NCBI GenBank assembly: GCA_947683625.1
Contig: CANTUR010000819.1
Coordinates: 1 to 64,000 of the forward strand
Direction: 5' to 3'
DNA: 64,000 nt
Source of the DNA: Mallotus nudiflorus
Lineage: Eukaryota; Streptophyta; Magnoliopsida; Malpighiales; Euphorbiaceae
Shown: positions 49,478 to 62,088 of the stretch, one piece after another
How positions within the stretch are numbered: the stretch's first letter is position 1
Layout of the letters: every line of letters begins with the position of its first letter
Translations under genes and position numbers: made by a program
The notes under the pieces: generated by a model
Seen by the model: only the letters and a program-made list of their open reading frames with translations
The model's database searches: none
Told to the model about the DNA's origin: nothing

Positions 49478-50090
49478 TAACAATTAGGGTTACATGTAGC
49501 CACCATATACAAGTTAATAGGGTAATTAATACCAAGTAATGGCTATTATTATGGGTAGTGGTTACTAAAGTTAATGGGGTAATCAATAATAAGTAATGGC
49601 TATTAATGTGGTTAATGGTTATTAAGGCCATTTAAGAGTAAAAGTAATCCTATGTGTGTGAGTCTATTTTAGTAGTGTGAGCATGGACTTGTACTCTATA
49701 TAAACAAGTCCTTCTCTTTCTTTTGTAGCATGAATGAATTTGATATATGAATTATAACTTTGTTTGAGTTTTATTGTGAGGAATTTTGTCTTTAATTTCT
49801 TGCATAAACTTTGTGACTTATCAAGCTTTATTCTAGCTTGTGGTGTCAAAATCTAAATCTTTGTTTTCTTGTTATTTATCAAACATTCTTGTTTGTGGCA
49901 TAAGAGGAAATTCAAAGTCTATCTTAGTATCTTTATCCTTGTTGGTAAAGGGGTTAAGTAGCATCTATCTTCTTACTTCAATCTTTGAACGATCCGAATT
50001 TGTGGATTAAATTGGTAATTTCTAGTTTTCTTTCAATTCAACTTATCATAGTATTCTTGCTATTGGGGAGCTAATTGATGGAACCTACGA
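49276..50090 (+). repeat. 3' LTR of the plus-strand element, truncated
   Basis: 815 bp. It starts TGATGTGAATCC within the gag-pol frame, which stops at 49475-49477. It ends at AACCTA plus two or three unmatched bases, where related LTRs continue TAATTCCCATCA. It then joins minus-strand RT sequence (AATATGAACC). It differs from the 5' LTR at several sites (for example AATAATAAGTAATGG versus AATACCAAGTAATGG). Confidence 0.9.
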
Positions 50091-52391
50091 ATATGAACCA
50101 TGCAATTCATCCAACATGTCATCTAGCCTAGGAATGGGATGTCTATACTTCACCGTGATTTTGTTGATGGCACGACAATCAACACACATCCTCCAAGTTC
50201 CATCTTTCTTAGGCACTAATAAGACGGGTACGGCACATGGACTCATGCTTTCACGAACATAACCCTTCTCCATAAGCTCACTCACTTGCTTTTGGATTTC
50301 CTTGGTCTCCTCCGGATTACATCTATATGCTGGTCTATTTGGAATGCTTGCTCCAGGTATGAAATCAATTTGGTGCTCAATGCCTCTTTTAGGTGGCAAA
50401 CCATTTGGAATTTCTTCTGGAAATAAATCTTCATAAACCTGCAAAAGATCAACAACAACACTAGGCAAACCATTGGTTATTTCATTAGAAATATGCAAAA
50501 TCTCCTTGTACATAAGTACAAGCATATGTTGCCTCAAAAGCATAGCTTCCTTCACATCACTCATTTTTGCATAAACACTCATTTTTCTTTCATTTGAACC
50601 TTCCTTGTTTTCTCTCACCATGTGTTTCCCATTTTGGTCAAGAGAATTGGAATTTTTAGGTTCACTCATCTCACCTTTTTCTTTACTCTCAAAGGTTTCC
50701 CTTCCCAAAGAATTTCCCAATGAAGAACCCATTTCTTCATATTGTTGCTTGATGCGCATTTGGTCTTCAAAAATCTGTTTTGGGGTTAATGGTCCAAGGT
50801 TAAACCTTTTTCCATCCATAGTCAAAGTATACATATTTTTGAATCCATCATGATTAGCCCTTCTATCATATTGCCAAGGTCTCCCCAACAACATATGTCC
50901 GGCCAACATTGGTAACACATCACACAACACCTCATCCTTATATCTACCAATTTGAAAAGAAATTAGAACTTGCTTATTTACCTTTACAACTCCACTTTCA
51001 TTAAGCCATTGCAACTTGTATGGTCTTGGGTGCTTGGTAGTAGGCAACTTCAATTTCTCCACTAGTAAAGTGCTTGCTACATTAGTACAACTTCCACTAT
51101 CCACAATCATGTTGCACAACTTGTTAGAAATCAAACAATGAGTATGAAACAAATTTTCCCTTTGCTCCCTATGGACATCATGTTTATTTTGCAAACTCAA
51201 TGTTCTTTGAACAACAAGATTATCTCCCTTAGCACATTCAACATCACTACAATCTTCTAAAGAAGGCATATCATCATCACTATCCCCCTCACTCTCCGAT
51301 TCAATATCACCATCCCTTAGAATCATAGCTTTCTTATTTGGACATTCCCTAGCAATGTGTCCATGACCCAAACACTTAAAACATTTTATTCCCCTAGTTT
51401 GGGTTGGTTGATTCTCACCCTTTCCCTTATTACCCAAGTCAATTTTTGGTTTATTTTCTTCCACTTTTGACTTGTTAAAAGGTTTATTATCCTTTTTCCC
51501 CCAAGAAGTTTTCCAAGAAGAAGAAGAACCCACATTTGGTTTAGAATCATACCTCTTTCCTTTCAATTGCCTTTCCACTTTCATGGCCAAATTCACCATA
51601 TCTTCAATCTCCACATAATGTTGCAAATCAACAACATCAGCAATGTTTTTGTTTAGCCCTCTCAAGAACCTTGCCATGGTAGCTTCACGATCTTCTACCA
51701 CATTTGCTCTAATCATAGCCTTCTCCATTTCTTTGTGATACTCCTCCACACTCATGGATCCTTGAATTAGAGTTTGTAACCTTTGATGAAGCTCTCTATA
51801 GTAGTGGCTTGGAACAAACCTCTTTCTCATGATTTGCTTCATTTCCCTCCAAGACTCCACGGGTCTTTCTTCATATCTACGTCTTTCCTTGCAAAATTGA
51901 TCCCACCAAACAATTGCATAATCACTAAACTCAACAGCGGCAAGTTTTACCTTTTTCTCCTCCGAATAATTGTGACATTCGAAGATGAGTTCCACTTTCC
52001 TCTCCCATTCAAGGTACACATCTGGATCATTTCTTCCTTGGAATGAAGGAATCTTCATTTTGATGCTTCCAAGGTTGTGATCAACATCATCTTTAGGATG
52101 TCCTCTCCTAGCTTGTCTCCTAGGATTGATTTGTTGTCCCACCAAGGTGACTTGATCATCATCCAATTCATCCTCTCCTTCATAGTCCTCTTGGTCAATT
52201 GGTGGACGTCTCCTTTCTTTAGGCTCTCCTTGTAATTGGTTAGGCTCTCCTTGTAATTGGTTAAGGATGCCATCATGCCTCTCCAATTTCTCATTGACTC
52301 CCGCCATCATGTTAAACATTCTTTCGAATTGTTGTTGCATAGCTTGAATCACATGATCATTTGTAGAAGAAGAACTTGTGTCTTTTGACAT
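50091..52391 (-). pseudogene. gag-protease-partial RT, right half of insertion B
   Basis: Minus-strand open frame from the MSKDTSS start (52391) through gag, zinc knuckle, protease (DSG present) and the beginning of RT (VDCRAINK..LDDMLDELHGSY). There it is cut by the junction with the plus-strand element; the frame stops at 50085 in foreign sequence. 768 residues are open. It differs from the intact copy by a tandem repeat of NQLQGEP near residue 47 and a few substitutions. It lacks the RT active site, RNase H and integrase, so it could make Gag and protease only. Confidence 0.9.
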
Positions 52392-53063
52392 GATTGTAAA
52401 ACCTAAAATTTTAACAAAAGAAAATAGAAAAAAAAAACAATCTCACAACACTCCCTCACGTGTTTCACTCAAAATTTATGTATACCACTCGTGTTTACAC
52501 TCAATTTTGGCTTTTTTCTCTAATGATCTCACACTCTTGCCTTTTACCTCTCAAATTTGCCTTTTGATTTCTTAGATTAACTAAGTTTCTCAATCAAACA
52601 AAATTCAAGAATGTAGTAATCAATGATAAAAAAAATAAGGTAGGCTAACAAGAAAATAATAAGGTAGGCTTAAAGAAAAGAACAATTTGTAATAAATAGG
52701 CTAATAGAAATGAAAAACAAAGATAGATCATCAAAGAACACAAAGAGACAGAATTATAAAGATAGATCTCAATGGAATATGAAGAGTCAATTTTTTTTTT
52801 AATGTAAACTGTGATCTAACATAGGAATATCAAAGATAACATATACTTTTTTTTTTATGGATGAATTTTTTTTTTTTTTTTTTATGGACGAATTTTTTTT
52901 TTTTTTTGATATCTGCAAACAAATCTTGAGATAAGAAGAATAAAGATAAAAAAAAAATAACAAGAATAATAGATAGCAAGAAAGGTGCAAAATATAAGAT
53001 GAACACAAGATATTGAGAACTCAAAGATAGTTTTGGATACGCAAACCTCAATCTTGAGCCAAT
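52392..53063 (-). other. Leader (5' UTR) of insertion B
   Basis: Non-coding region between primer-binding site and gag on the minus strand. It has a duplicated segment of about 30 bp (TTTTATGGAYGAATTTTTT) at about 52850-52910, giving several long T runs on the plus strand. No gene is seen. Confidence 0.7.
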
Positions 53064-53075
53064 GCTCTGATACCA
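53064..53075 (-). other. Primer-binding site of insertion B
   Basis: GCTCTGATACCA on the plus strand, four bases inside the 5' LTR, complementary to the initiator-Met tRNA 3' end. Confidence 0.88.
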
Positions 53076-53079
53076 CTTA

Positions 53080-53904
53080 TGATGGGAATTATAGGTTTCA
53101 TCAATTAACTCCCCAATAGCAAGAATACTATGATAAGTTGAATTGAAAGAAAACTAGAAATTACCAATTCTAATCCACAAATTCGGATCGCTCAAAGATT
53201 GAAGTAAGAAGATAGATGCTACTTAACCCCTTTACCAACAAGGATAAAGATACTAAGATGGACTTTGAATTTCCTCTTATGCCACAAACAAGAAAGTTTG
53301 ATAAATAACAAGAAAACAAAGATTTAGATTTTGACACCACAAGCTAGAATAAAGCTTGATAAGTCACAAAGTTTATGCAAGAAATTAAAGACAAAATTCC
53401 TCACAATAAAACTCAAACAAAATTATAATTCATATATCAAATTCATTCATCCTACAAAAGAAAGAAAAGGATTTGTTTATATAGAGTACAAGTCCATGCT
53501 CACACTACTAAAATAGACTCACACACATAGGATTACTTTTACTCTTAAATGGCCTTAATAACCATTACCCACATTAATAGCCATTACTTGGTATTGATTA
53601 CCCCATTAACTTTAGTAACCACTACCCATAATAATAGCCATTACTTGGTATTAATTACCCTATTAACTTGTATATGGTGGCTACATGTAACCCTAATTGT
53701 TATTAACACAAAAACAAGTTAAATATTATTCCTTGGGCCTCCATGGATGCCTTATTGGGCTGAAATTCTTGGGCTTTCCAAATGTCCTTAATTAAACCCA
53801 ATATGGCTTCTTGAAGCTTCTTGGACTTGGACCTTGTGATTGGGCCTTCTTGTACCATTAATGGATCTTGGATCTCTTTAGGCTTTGAACTTGGATTCAC
53901 ATCA
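53080..53904 (-). repeat. 5' LTR of insertion B (outer right)
   Basis: 825 bp, partner of 38234-39058. It ends CACATCA on the plus strand and is followed by the TSD CAAAA and satellite. Confidence 0.94.
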
Positions 53905-53909
53905 CAAAA
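53905..53909. repeat. Target-site duplication of insertion B, right copy
   Basis: CAAAA, identical to 38229-38233. The interrupted monomer 6 continues from it. Confidence 0.93.
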
Positions 53910-56900
53910 TGTGTACTCGGGCAAATTTGTGCACAGATGGTTTTAAAGAGGTTATCCGATGGTCCGACCGCACATTTATGAGCAAAATTACAATTTATAC
54001 CATTCCAAACTCATAAATTGAATTGGCATAATTGAACGCGCAATTTGCGCGCATTTGAGTATGTTTGAACGCAAAACGTGAACTCATACAAATTTATGCA
54101 CAAATGGTTTTAAAAATGTTATCCAACGTTCCATTTGCATATTGGCAATAATGAGTACATATTCTAGCTTTCCAAGTTCATAAATATTATAGATATTATT
54201 GAATGCACGATTTGTGCACGTTTATGCATTTTAGAGCGCAAAATGTGAACTCGTGCAAAGTTATGCATAAATTGTTTCAAACGTGTTTTCTAATGGTCCA
54301 ATTGCATATTTTCAAGAAAAATTACAAATTACAGTATTCCAAAGTCATAAATGAAATTGACATAATCGAATGCACAATTCGCGCGCATTTGTGCATGTTT
54401 GAACGCCAAATGTGAACTCGTTCAAATTTTGCACGCAAATGGTTTTTAAAAATGTTATCCAACGTTCCATTTGCAATAATAAGTACACATTCTAGCATTA
54501 TAATCTCATAAATACTATTGATGTTATTGAATGCACAATTTGTGCACGTTTATGCATTTGAGAGCGCAAAATGTGAACTTGTGAAAAGTTGTGCATAAAT
54601 TGTTTGAAACATGTTTTCCAATGGTCTAATTGCATATTTACGAGCAAAATTACAAATTACATCATTCCGAACTCATAAATTAAATTGAAATAATTGAATG
54701 CACAATTTGTATGCACTTGCGCATGTTTGAAAGCAAATCGTTAACTAGTGCAAATTTGTGCACAAATGGTTTTAAAGAGGTTATCCAATGGTCCAATTGC
54801 GCGTTTATGACCAAAATTACATATTATACCATTCCAAACTCATGATCAAATTGACATAATTGAATGCACAATTTGCGCATGTTTGGACGTAAAACGTGAA
54901 CTCGTACAAATTTGCGCCCGAATGGTTTTAAAAATGTTATCCAATGTTCCATTTGCATATTAGCAATAATAAGTACATATTATAGCATTCTAACCTCATA
55001 AATAGTATTGATATTATTGAATGCGCAATTTGTGCACGTTTATGCATTTTAGAGCGCAAAATGTGAACTTGTGTAAAGTTGTGCATAAATCGTTTGAAAC
55101 GTGTTTTCCAATGGTCCAATTTCATATTTACTTGAAAAATTACAAATTATTATATCGTTCCAAACTCACAAACCAAATCGGCATAATTGAATGCACAATT
55201 TGTGCACTTTTGCGCTTGTTTGAACACAAAACGTGAACTCGTACAAATGTGTGCACAAATGATTTATAGATGTTATCCAATGTTTTGATTGCATATCAAC
55301 AATACCAAATACATATTCTGGCATTCTAAGCCCATAAATATTATTGATATTATTGAATGCACAATTTGTGCACGTTTATGCATGTTAGAGCGCAAAATGT
55401 GCACTCATGCAAAATTGTGCATCGATTGTTTACAAACGTGTTTTCCAATGGTCAAATTACATATTTACATGAAAAATTACAAATTATTATATCATTCCAA
55501 ACTCATAAATCAAATTGACATAATTGACTGCACAATTTGTGCATGGTTGAACGCAAAACGTGAAGTCGTGCAAATTTATGCACAAATGGTTTTAAATTGT
55601 CATCCGGTGTTTTCCAATTGCATGTTAACAATAACAAGTACACTTTCTAGCATTCTAGGACCATAAATATTGTTGAATGCACAATTTGTGCACGTTTATG
55701 CATTTTAGAGCGCAAAATGTGAAAACGTGCAAAGTTGTGCATAAATTATTTCAAATGTGTTTTCCAACGGTCCAACTGCATATTTACAAGCAAAATTACA
55801 AATTGCATCATTCAAAACTCATAAATTAAATCGAAATAATTGAATGCACAATTTGTACACATTTATGCATATTTGAACGCAAAATGTGTACTCGGGCAAA
55901 TTTGTGCACAGATGGTTTTAAAGAGGTTATCCGATGGTCCGACCGCACATTTATGAGCAAAATTACAATTTATACCATTCCAAACTCATAAATCGAATTG
56001 GCATAATTGAACGCGCAATTTGCGCGCATTTGAGTATGTTTGAACGCAAAACGTGAACTCATACAAATTTGTGCACAAATGGTTTTAAAAATGTTATCCA
56101 ACGTTCCATTTGCATATTGGCAATAATGAGTACATATTCTAGCTTTCCAAGTTCATAAATATTATAGATATTATTGAATGCACGATTTGTGCACGTTTAT
56201 GCATTTTAGAGCGCAAAATGTGAACTCGTGCAAAGTTATGCATAAATTGTTTCAAACGTGTTTTCTAATGGTCCAATTGCATATTTTCAAGAAAAATTAC
56301 AAATTACAGTATTCCAAAGACATAAATGAAATTGACATAATCGAATGCACAATTCGCGCGCATTTGTGCATGTTTGAACGCCAAATGTGAACTCGTTCAA
56401 ATTTTGCGCGCAAATGGTTTTAAAAATGTTATCCAACGTTCCATTTGCAATAATAAGTACACATTCTAACATTATAATCTCATAAATACTATTGATGTTA
56501 TTGAATGCACAATTTGTGCACGTTTATGCATTTGAGAGCGCAAAATGTGAACTTGTGAAAAGTTGTGCATAAATTGTTTGAAACATGTTTTCCAATGGTC
56601 TAATTGCATATTTATGAGCAAAATTACAAATTACATCATTCCGAACTCATAAATTAAATTGAAATAATTGAATGCACAATTTGTATGCACTTGCGCATGT
56701 TTGAAAGCAAATCGTTAACTAGTGCAAATTTGTGCACAAATGGTTTTAAAGAGGTTATCCAATGGTCCAATTGCGCGTTTGTGACCAAAATTACATATTA
56801 TACCATTCCAAACTCATGAATCAAATTGACATAATTGAATGCACAATTTGCGCATGTTTGGACGTAAAACGTGAACTCGTACAAATTTGCGCCCGAATGG

Positions 56901-59900
56901 TTTTAAAAATGTTATCCAATGTTCCATTTGCATATTAGCAATAATAAGTACATATTATAGCATTCTAACCTCATAAATAGTATTGATATTATTGAATGCG
57001 CAATTTGTGCACGTTTATGCATTTTAGAGCGCAAAATGTGAACTTGTGTAAAGTTGTGCATAAATCGTTTGAAACGTGTTTTCCAATGGTCCAATTTCAT
57101 ATTTACTTGAAAAATTACAAATTATTATATCGTTCCAAACTCACAAATCAAATCGGCATAATTGAATGCACAATTTGTGCACTTTTACGCTTGTTTGAAC
57201 ACAAAACGTGAACTCGTACAAATGTGTGCACAAATGATTTACAGATGTTATCGAACGTTTTGATTGCATATCAACAATACCAAATACATATTCTGGCATT
57301 CTGAGCCCATAAATATTATTGATATTATTGAATGCACAATTTGTGCACGTTTATGCATGTTAGAGCGCAAAATGTGCACTCATGCAAAGTTGTGCATCGA
57401 TTGTTTCAAACGTGTTTTCCAATGGTCAAATTACATATTTACATGAAAAATTACAAATTATTATATCATTCCAAACTCATAAATCAAATTGACATAATTG
57501 ACTACACAATTTGTGCATGGTTGAACGCAAAACGTGAAGTCGTGCAAATTTATGCACAAATGGTTTTAAATTGTCATCCGGTGTTTTCCAATTGCATGTT
57601 AACAATAACAAGTACACTTTCTAGCATTCTAGGACCATAAATATTGTTGAATGCACAATTTGTGCACGTTTATGCATTTTAGAGCGCAAAATGTGAAAAC
57701 GTGCAAAGTTGTGCATAAATTATTTCAAATGTGTTTTCCAACGGTCCAACTGCATATTTACAAGCAAAATTACAAATTGCATCATTCAAAACTCATAAAT
57801 TAAATCGAAATAATTGAATGCACAATTTGTACACATTTATGCATATTTGAACGCAAAATGTGTACTCGGGCAAATTTGTGCACAGATGGTTTTAAAGAGG
57901 TTATCCGATGGTCCGACCGCACATTTATGAGCAAAATTACAATTTATACCATTCCAAACTCATAAATCGAATTGGCATAATTGAACGCGCAATTTGCGCG
58001 CATTTGAGTATGTTTGAACGCAAAACGTGAACTCATACAAATTTGTGCACAAATGGTTTTAAAAATGTTATCCAACGTTCCATTTGCATATTGGCAATAA
58101 TGAGTACATATTCTAGCTTTCCAAGTTCATAAATATTATAGATATTATTGAATGCACGATTTGTGCACGTTTATGCATTTTAGAGCGCAAAATGTGAACT
58201 CGTGCAAAGTTATGCATAAATTGTTTCAAACGTGTTTTCTAATGGTCCAATTGCATATTTTCAAGAAAAATTACAAATTACAGTATTCCAAAGTCACAAA
58301 TGAAATTGACATAATCGAATGCACAATTCGCGCGCATTTGTGCATATTTGAACGCCAAATGTGAACTCGTTCAAATTTTGCGCGCAAATGGTTTTAAAAA
58401 TGTTATCCAACGTTCCATTTGTAATAATAAGTACACATTCTAGCATTATAATCTCATAAATACTACTGATGTTATTGAATGCACAATTTGTGCACGTTTA
58501 TGCATTTGAGAGCGCAAAATGTGAACTTGTGAAAAGTTGTGCATAAATTGTTTGAAACATGTTTTCCAATGGTCTAATTGCATATTTACGAGCAAAATTA
58601 CAAATTACATCATTCCAAACTCATAAATTAAATTGAAATAATTGAATGCACAATTTGTATGCACTTGCGCATGTTTGAAAGCAAATCGTTAACTAGTGCA
58701 AATTTGTGCACAAATGGTTTTAAAGAGGTTATCCAATGGTCCAATTGCGCGTTTATGACCAAAATTACATATTATACCATTCCAAACTCATGAATCAAAT
58801 TGACATAATTGAATGCACAATTTGCGCATGTTTGGACGTAAAACGTGAACTTGTACAAATTTGCGCCCGAATGGTTTTAAAAATGTTATCCAATGTTCCA
58901 TTTGCATATTAGCAATAATAAGTACATATTCTAGCATTCTAACCTCATAAATAGTATTGATATTATTGAATGCGCAATTTGTGCACGTTTATGCATTTTA
59001 GAGCGCAAAATGTGAACTTGTGTAAAGTTGTGCATAAATCGTTTGAAACGTGTTTTCCAATGGTCCAATTTCATATTTACTTGAAAAATTACAAATTATT
59101 ATATCGTTCCAAACTCACAAATCAAATCGGCATAATTGAATGCACAATTTGTGCACTTTTGCGCTTGTTTGAACACAAAACGTGAACTCGTACAAATGTG
59201 TGCACAAATGATTTACAGATGTTATCCAACGTTTTGATTGCATATCAACAATACCAAATACATATTCTGGCATTCTGAGCCCATAAATATTATTGATATT
59301 ATTGAATGCACAATTTGTGCACGTTTATGCATGTTAGAGCGCAAAATGTGCACTCATGCAAAGTTGTGCATCGATTGTTTCAAACGTGTTTTCCAATGGT
59401 CAAATTACATATTTACATGAAAAATTACAAATTATTATATCATTCCAAACTCATAAATCAAATTGACATAATTGACTGCACAATTTGTGCATGGTTGAAC
59501 GCAAAACGTGAAGTCATGCAAATTTATGCACAAATGGTTTTAAATTGTCATCCGGTGTTTTCCAATTGCATGTTAACAATAACAAGTACACTTTCTAGCA
59601 TTCTAGGACCATAAATATTGTTGAATGCACAATTTGTGCACGTTTATGCATTTTAGAGCGCAAAATGTGAAAACGTGCAAAGTTGTGCATAAATTATTTC
59701 AAATGTGTTTTCCAACGGTCCAACTGTATATTTACAAGCAAAATTACGAATTGCATCATTCAAAACTCATAAATTAAATCGAAATAATTGAATGCACAAT
59801 TTGTACACATTTATGCATATTTGAACGCAAAATGTGTACTCGGGCAAATTTGTGCACAGATGGTTTTAAAGAGGTTATCCGATGGTCCGACCGCACATTT

Positions 59901-62083
59901 ATGAGCAAAATTACAATTTATACCATTCCAAACTCATAAATCGAATTGGCATAATTGAACGCGCAATTTGCGCGCATTTGAGTATGTTTGAACGCAAAAC
60001 GTGAACTCATACAAATTTGTGCACAAATGGTTTTAAAAATGTTATCCAATGTTCCATTTGCATATTGGCAATAATGAGTACATATTCTAGCTTTCCAAGT
60101 TCATAAATATTATAGATATTATTGAATGCACGATTTGTGCACGTTTATGCATTTTAGAGTGCAAAATGTGAACTCGTGCAAAGTTATGCGTAAATTGTTT
60201 CAAACGTGTTTTCTAATGGTCCAATTGCATATTTTCAAGAAAAATTACAAATTACAGTATTCCAAAGTCATAAATGAAATTGACATAATCGAATGCATAA
60301 TTCGCGCGCATTTGTGCATGTTTGAACGCCAAATGTGAACTCGTTCAAATTTTGCGCGCAAATGGTTTTAAAAATGTTATCCAACGTTCCATTTGCAATA
60401 ATAAGTACACATTCTAGCATTATAATCTCATAAATACTACTGATGTTATTGAATGCACAATTTGTGCACGTTTATGCATTTGAGAGCGCAAAATGTGAAC
60501 TTGTGAAAAGTTGTGCATAAATTGTTTGAAACATGTTTTCCAATGGTCTAATTGCATATTTACGAGCAAAATTACAAATTACATCATTCCGAACTCATAA
60601 ATTAAATTGAAATAATTGAATGCACAATTTGTATGCACTTGCGCATGTTTGAAAGCAAATCGTTAACTAGTGCAAATTTGTGCACAAATGGTTTTAAAGA
60701 GGTTATCCAATGGTCCAATTGCGCGTTTATGACCAAAATTACATATTATACCATTCCAAACTCATGAATCAAATTGACATAATTGAATGCACAATTTGCG
60801 CATGTTTGGACGTAAAACGTGAACTCGTACAAATTTGCGCCCGAATGGTTTTAAAAATGTTATCCAATGTTCCATTTGCATATTAGCAATAATAAGTACA
60901 TATTCTAGCATTCTAACCTCATAAATAGTATTGATATTATTGAATGCGCAATTTGTGCACGTTTATGCATTTTAGAGCGCAAAATGTGAACTTGTGTAAA
61001 GTTGTGCATAAATCGTTTGAAACGTGTTTTCCAATGGTCCAATTTCATATTTACTTGAAAAATTACAAATTATTATATCGTTCCAAACTCACAAATCAAA
61101 TCGGCATAATTGAATGCACAATTTGTGCACTTTTGCGCTTGTTTGAACACAAAACGTGAACTCGTACAAATGTGTGCACAAATGATTTACAGATGTTATC
61201 CAACGTTTTGATTGCATATCAACAATACCAAATACATATTCTGGCATTCTGAGCCCATAAATATTATTGATATTATGGAATGCACAATTTGTGCACGTTT
61301 ATGCATGTTAGAGCGCAAAATGTGCACTCATGCAAAGTTGTGCATCGATTGTTTCAAACGTGTTTTCCAATGGTCAAATTACATATTTACATGAAAAATT
61401 ACAAATCATTATATCATTCCAAACTCATAAATCAAATTGACATAATTGACTGCACAATTTGTGCATGGTTGAACGCAAAACGTGAAGTCATGCAAATTTA
61501 TGCACAAATGGTTTTAAATTGTCATCCGGTGTTTTCCAATTGCATGTTAACAATAACAAGTACACTTTCTAGCATTCTAGGACCATAAATATTGTTGAAT
61601 GCACAATTTGTGCACGTTTATGCATTTTAGAGCGCAAAATGTGAAAACGTGCAAAGTTGTGCATAAATTATTTCAAATGTGTTTTCCAACGGTCCAACTG
61701 CATATTTACAAGCAAAATTACAAATTGCATCATTCAAAACTCATAAATTAAATCGAAATAATTGAATGCACAATTTGTACACATTTATGCATATTTGAAC
61801 GCAAAATGTGTACTCGGGCAAATTTGTGCACAGATGGTTTTAAAGAGGTTATCCGATGGTCCGACCGCACATTTATGAGCAAAATTACAATTTATACCAT
61901 TCCAAACTCATAAATCGAATTGGCATAATTGAACGCGCAATTTGCGCGCATTTGAGTATGTTTGAACGCAAAACGTGAACTCATACAAATTTGTGCACAA
62001 ATGGTTTTAAAAATGTTATCCAACGTTCCATTTGCATATTGGCAATAATGAGTACATATTCTAGCTTTCCAAGTTCATAAATA

Positions 62084-62088
62084 TTATA
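62084..62088. repeat. Probable target-site duplication of insertion C, left copy
   Basis: TTATA immediately before the LTR end TGATGGG. The other copy would lie outside the window, so this is a prediction. Confidence 0.5.

Larger units (their letters stand above)
43191..50090 (+). mobile_element. Plus-strand CRM-like element inside insertion B, coding-intact, permuted ends
   Basis: Consists of the LTR-tail piece, full 5' LTR 43229-44053, primer-binding site, leader, one open gag-pol frame, polypurine tract and a 3' LTR (49276-50090) lacking its last 12-13 bp. The right boundary (AACCTA, then CG, then RT sequence of the minus element) is not an LTR terminus, and no TSD is visible. So this copy did not enter by standard integrase ends. 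Its two LTRs differ at about ten sites by eye, more than the outer LTR pair of insertion B. Confidence 0.85.
38234..53904 (-). mobile_element. Insertion B: composite CRM-like element (minus) containing a plus-strand copy
   Basis: 15.7 kb bounded by two 825-bp minus-strand LTRs and a 5-bp TSD. The outer LTRs share private bases (ATTCATCCTAC, GAAAGAAAAGG) and differ at only about four sites by eye, so they belong to one integration. Inside lie: a minus-strand 3' half (39059-43190), a plus-strand element (43191-50090) and a minus-strand 5' half (50091-53079). The two minus halves are not simply the sides of a split element. They overlap by about 1.9 kb of gag-to-RT sequence (41277-43190 and 50091-52001), and these overlaps differ at ten or more sites. 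Confidence 0.88.
53905..62088. repeat. Satellite array, right block
   Basis: Continues the same HOR phase: the rest of the unit begun at 27220, complete units starting at 55017, 56992 and 58966, and a partial unit from 60940. It carries fixed differences from the left array (CAACAATACC, CCCATAAAT, and CAATTTGTGC in m10 instead of CAATCTGTGC). More private substitutions are scattered between its units, so it is less recently homogenised. It is cut in the T2 tail of an m7 by insertion C. Confidence 0.96.
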
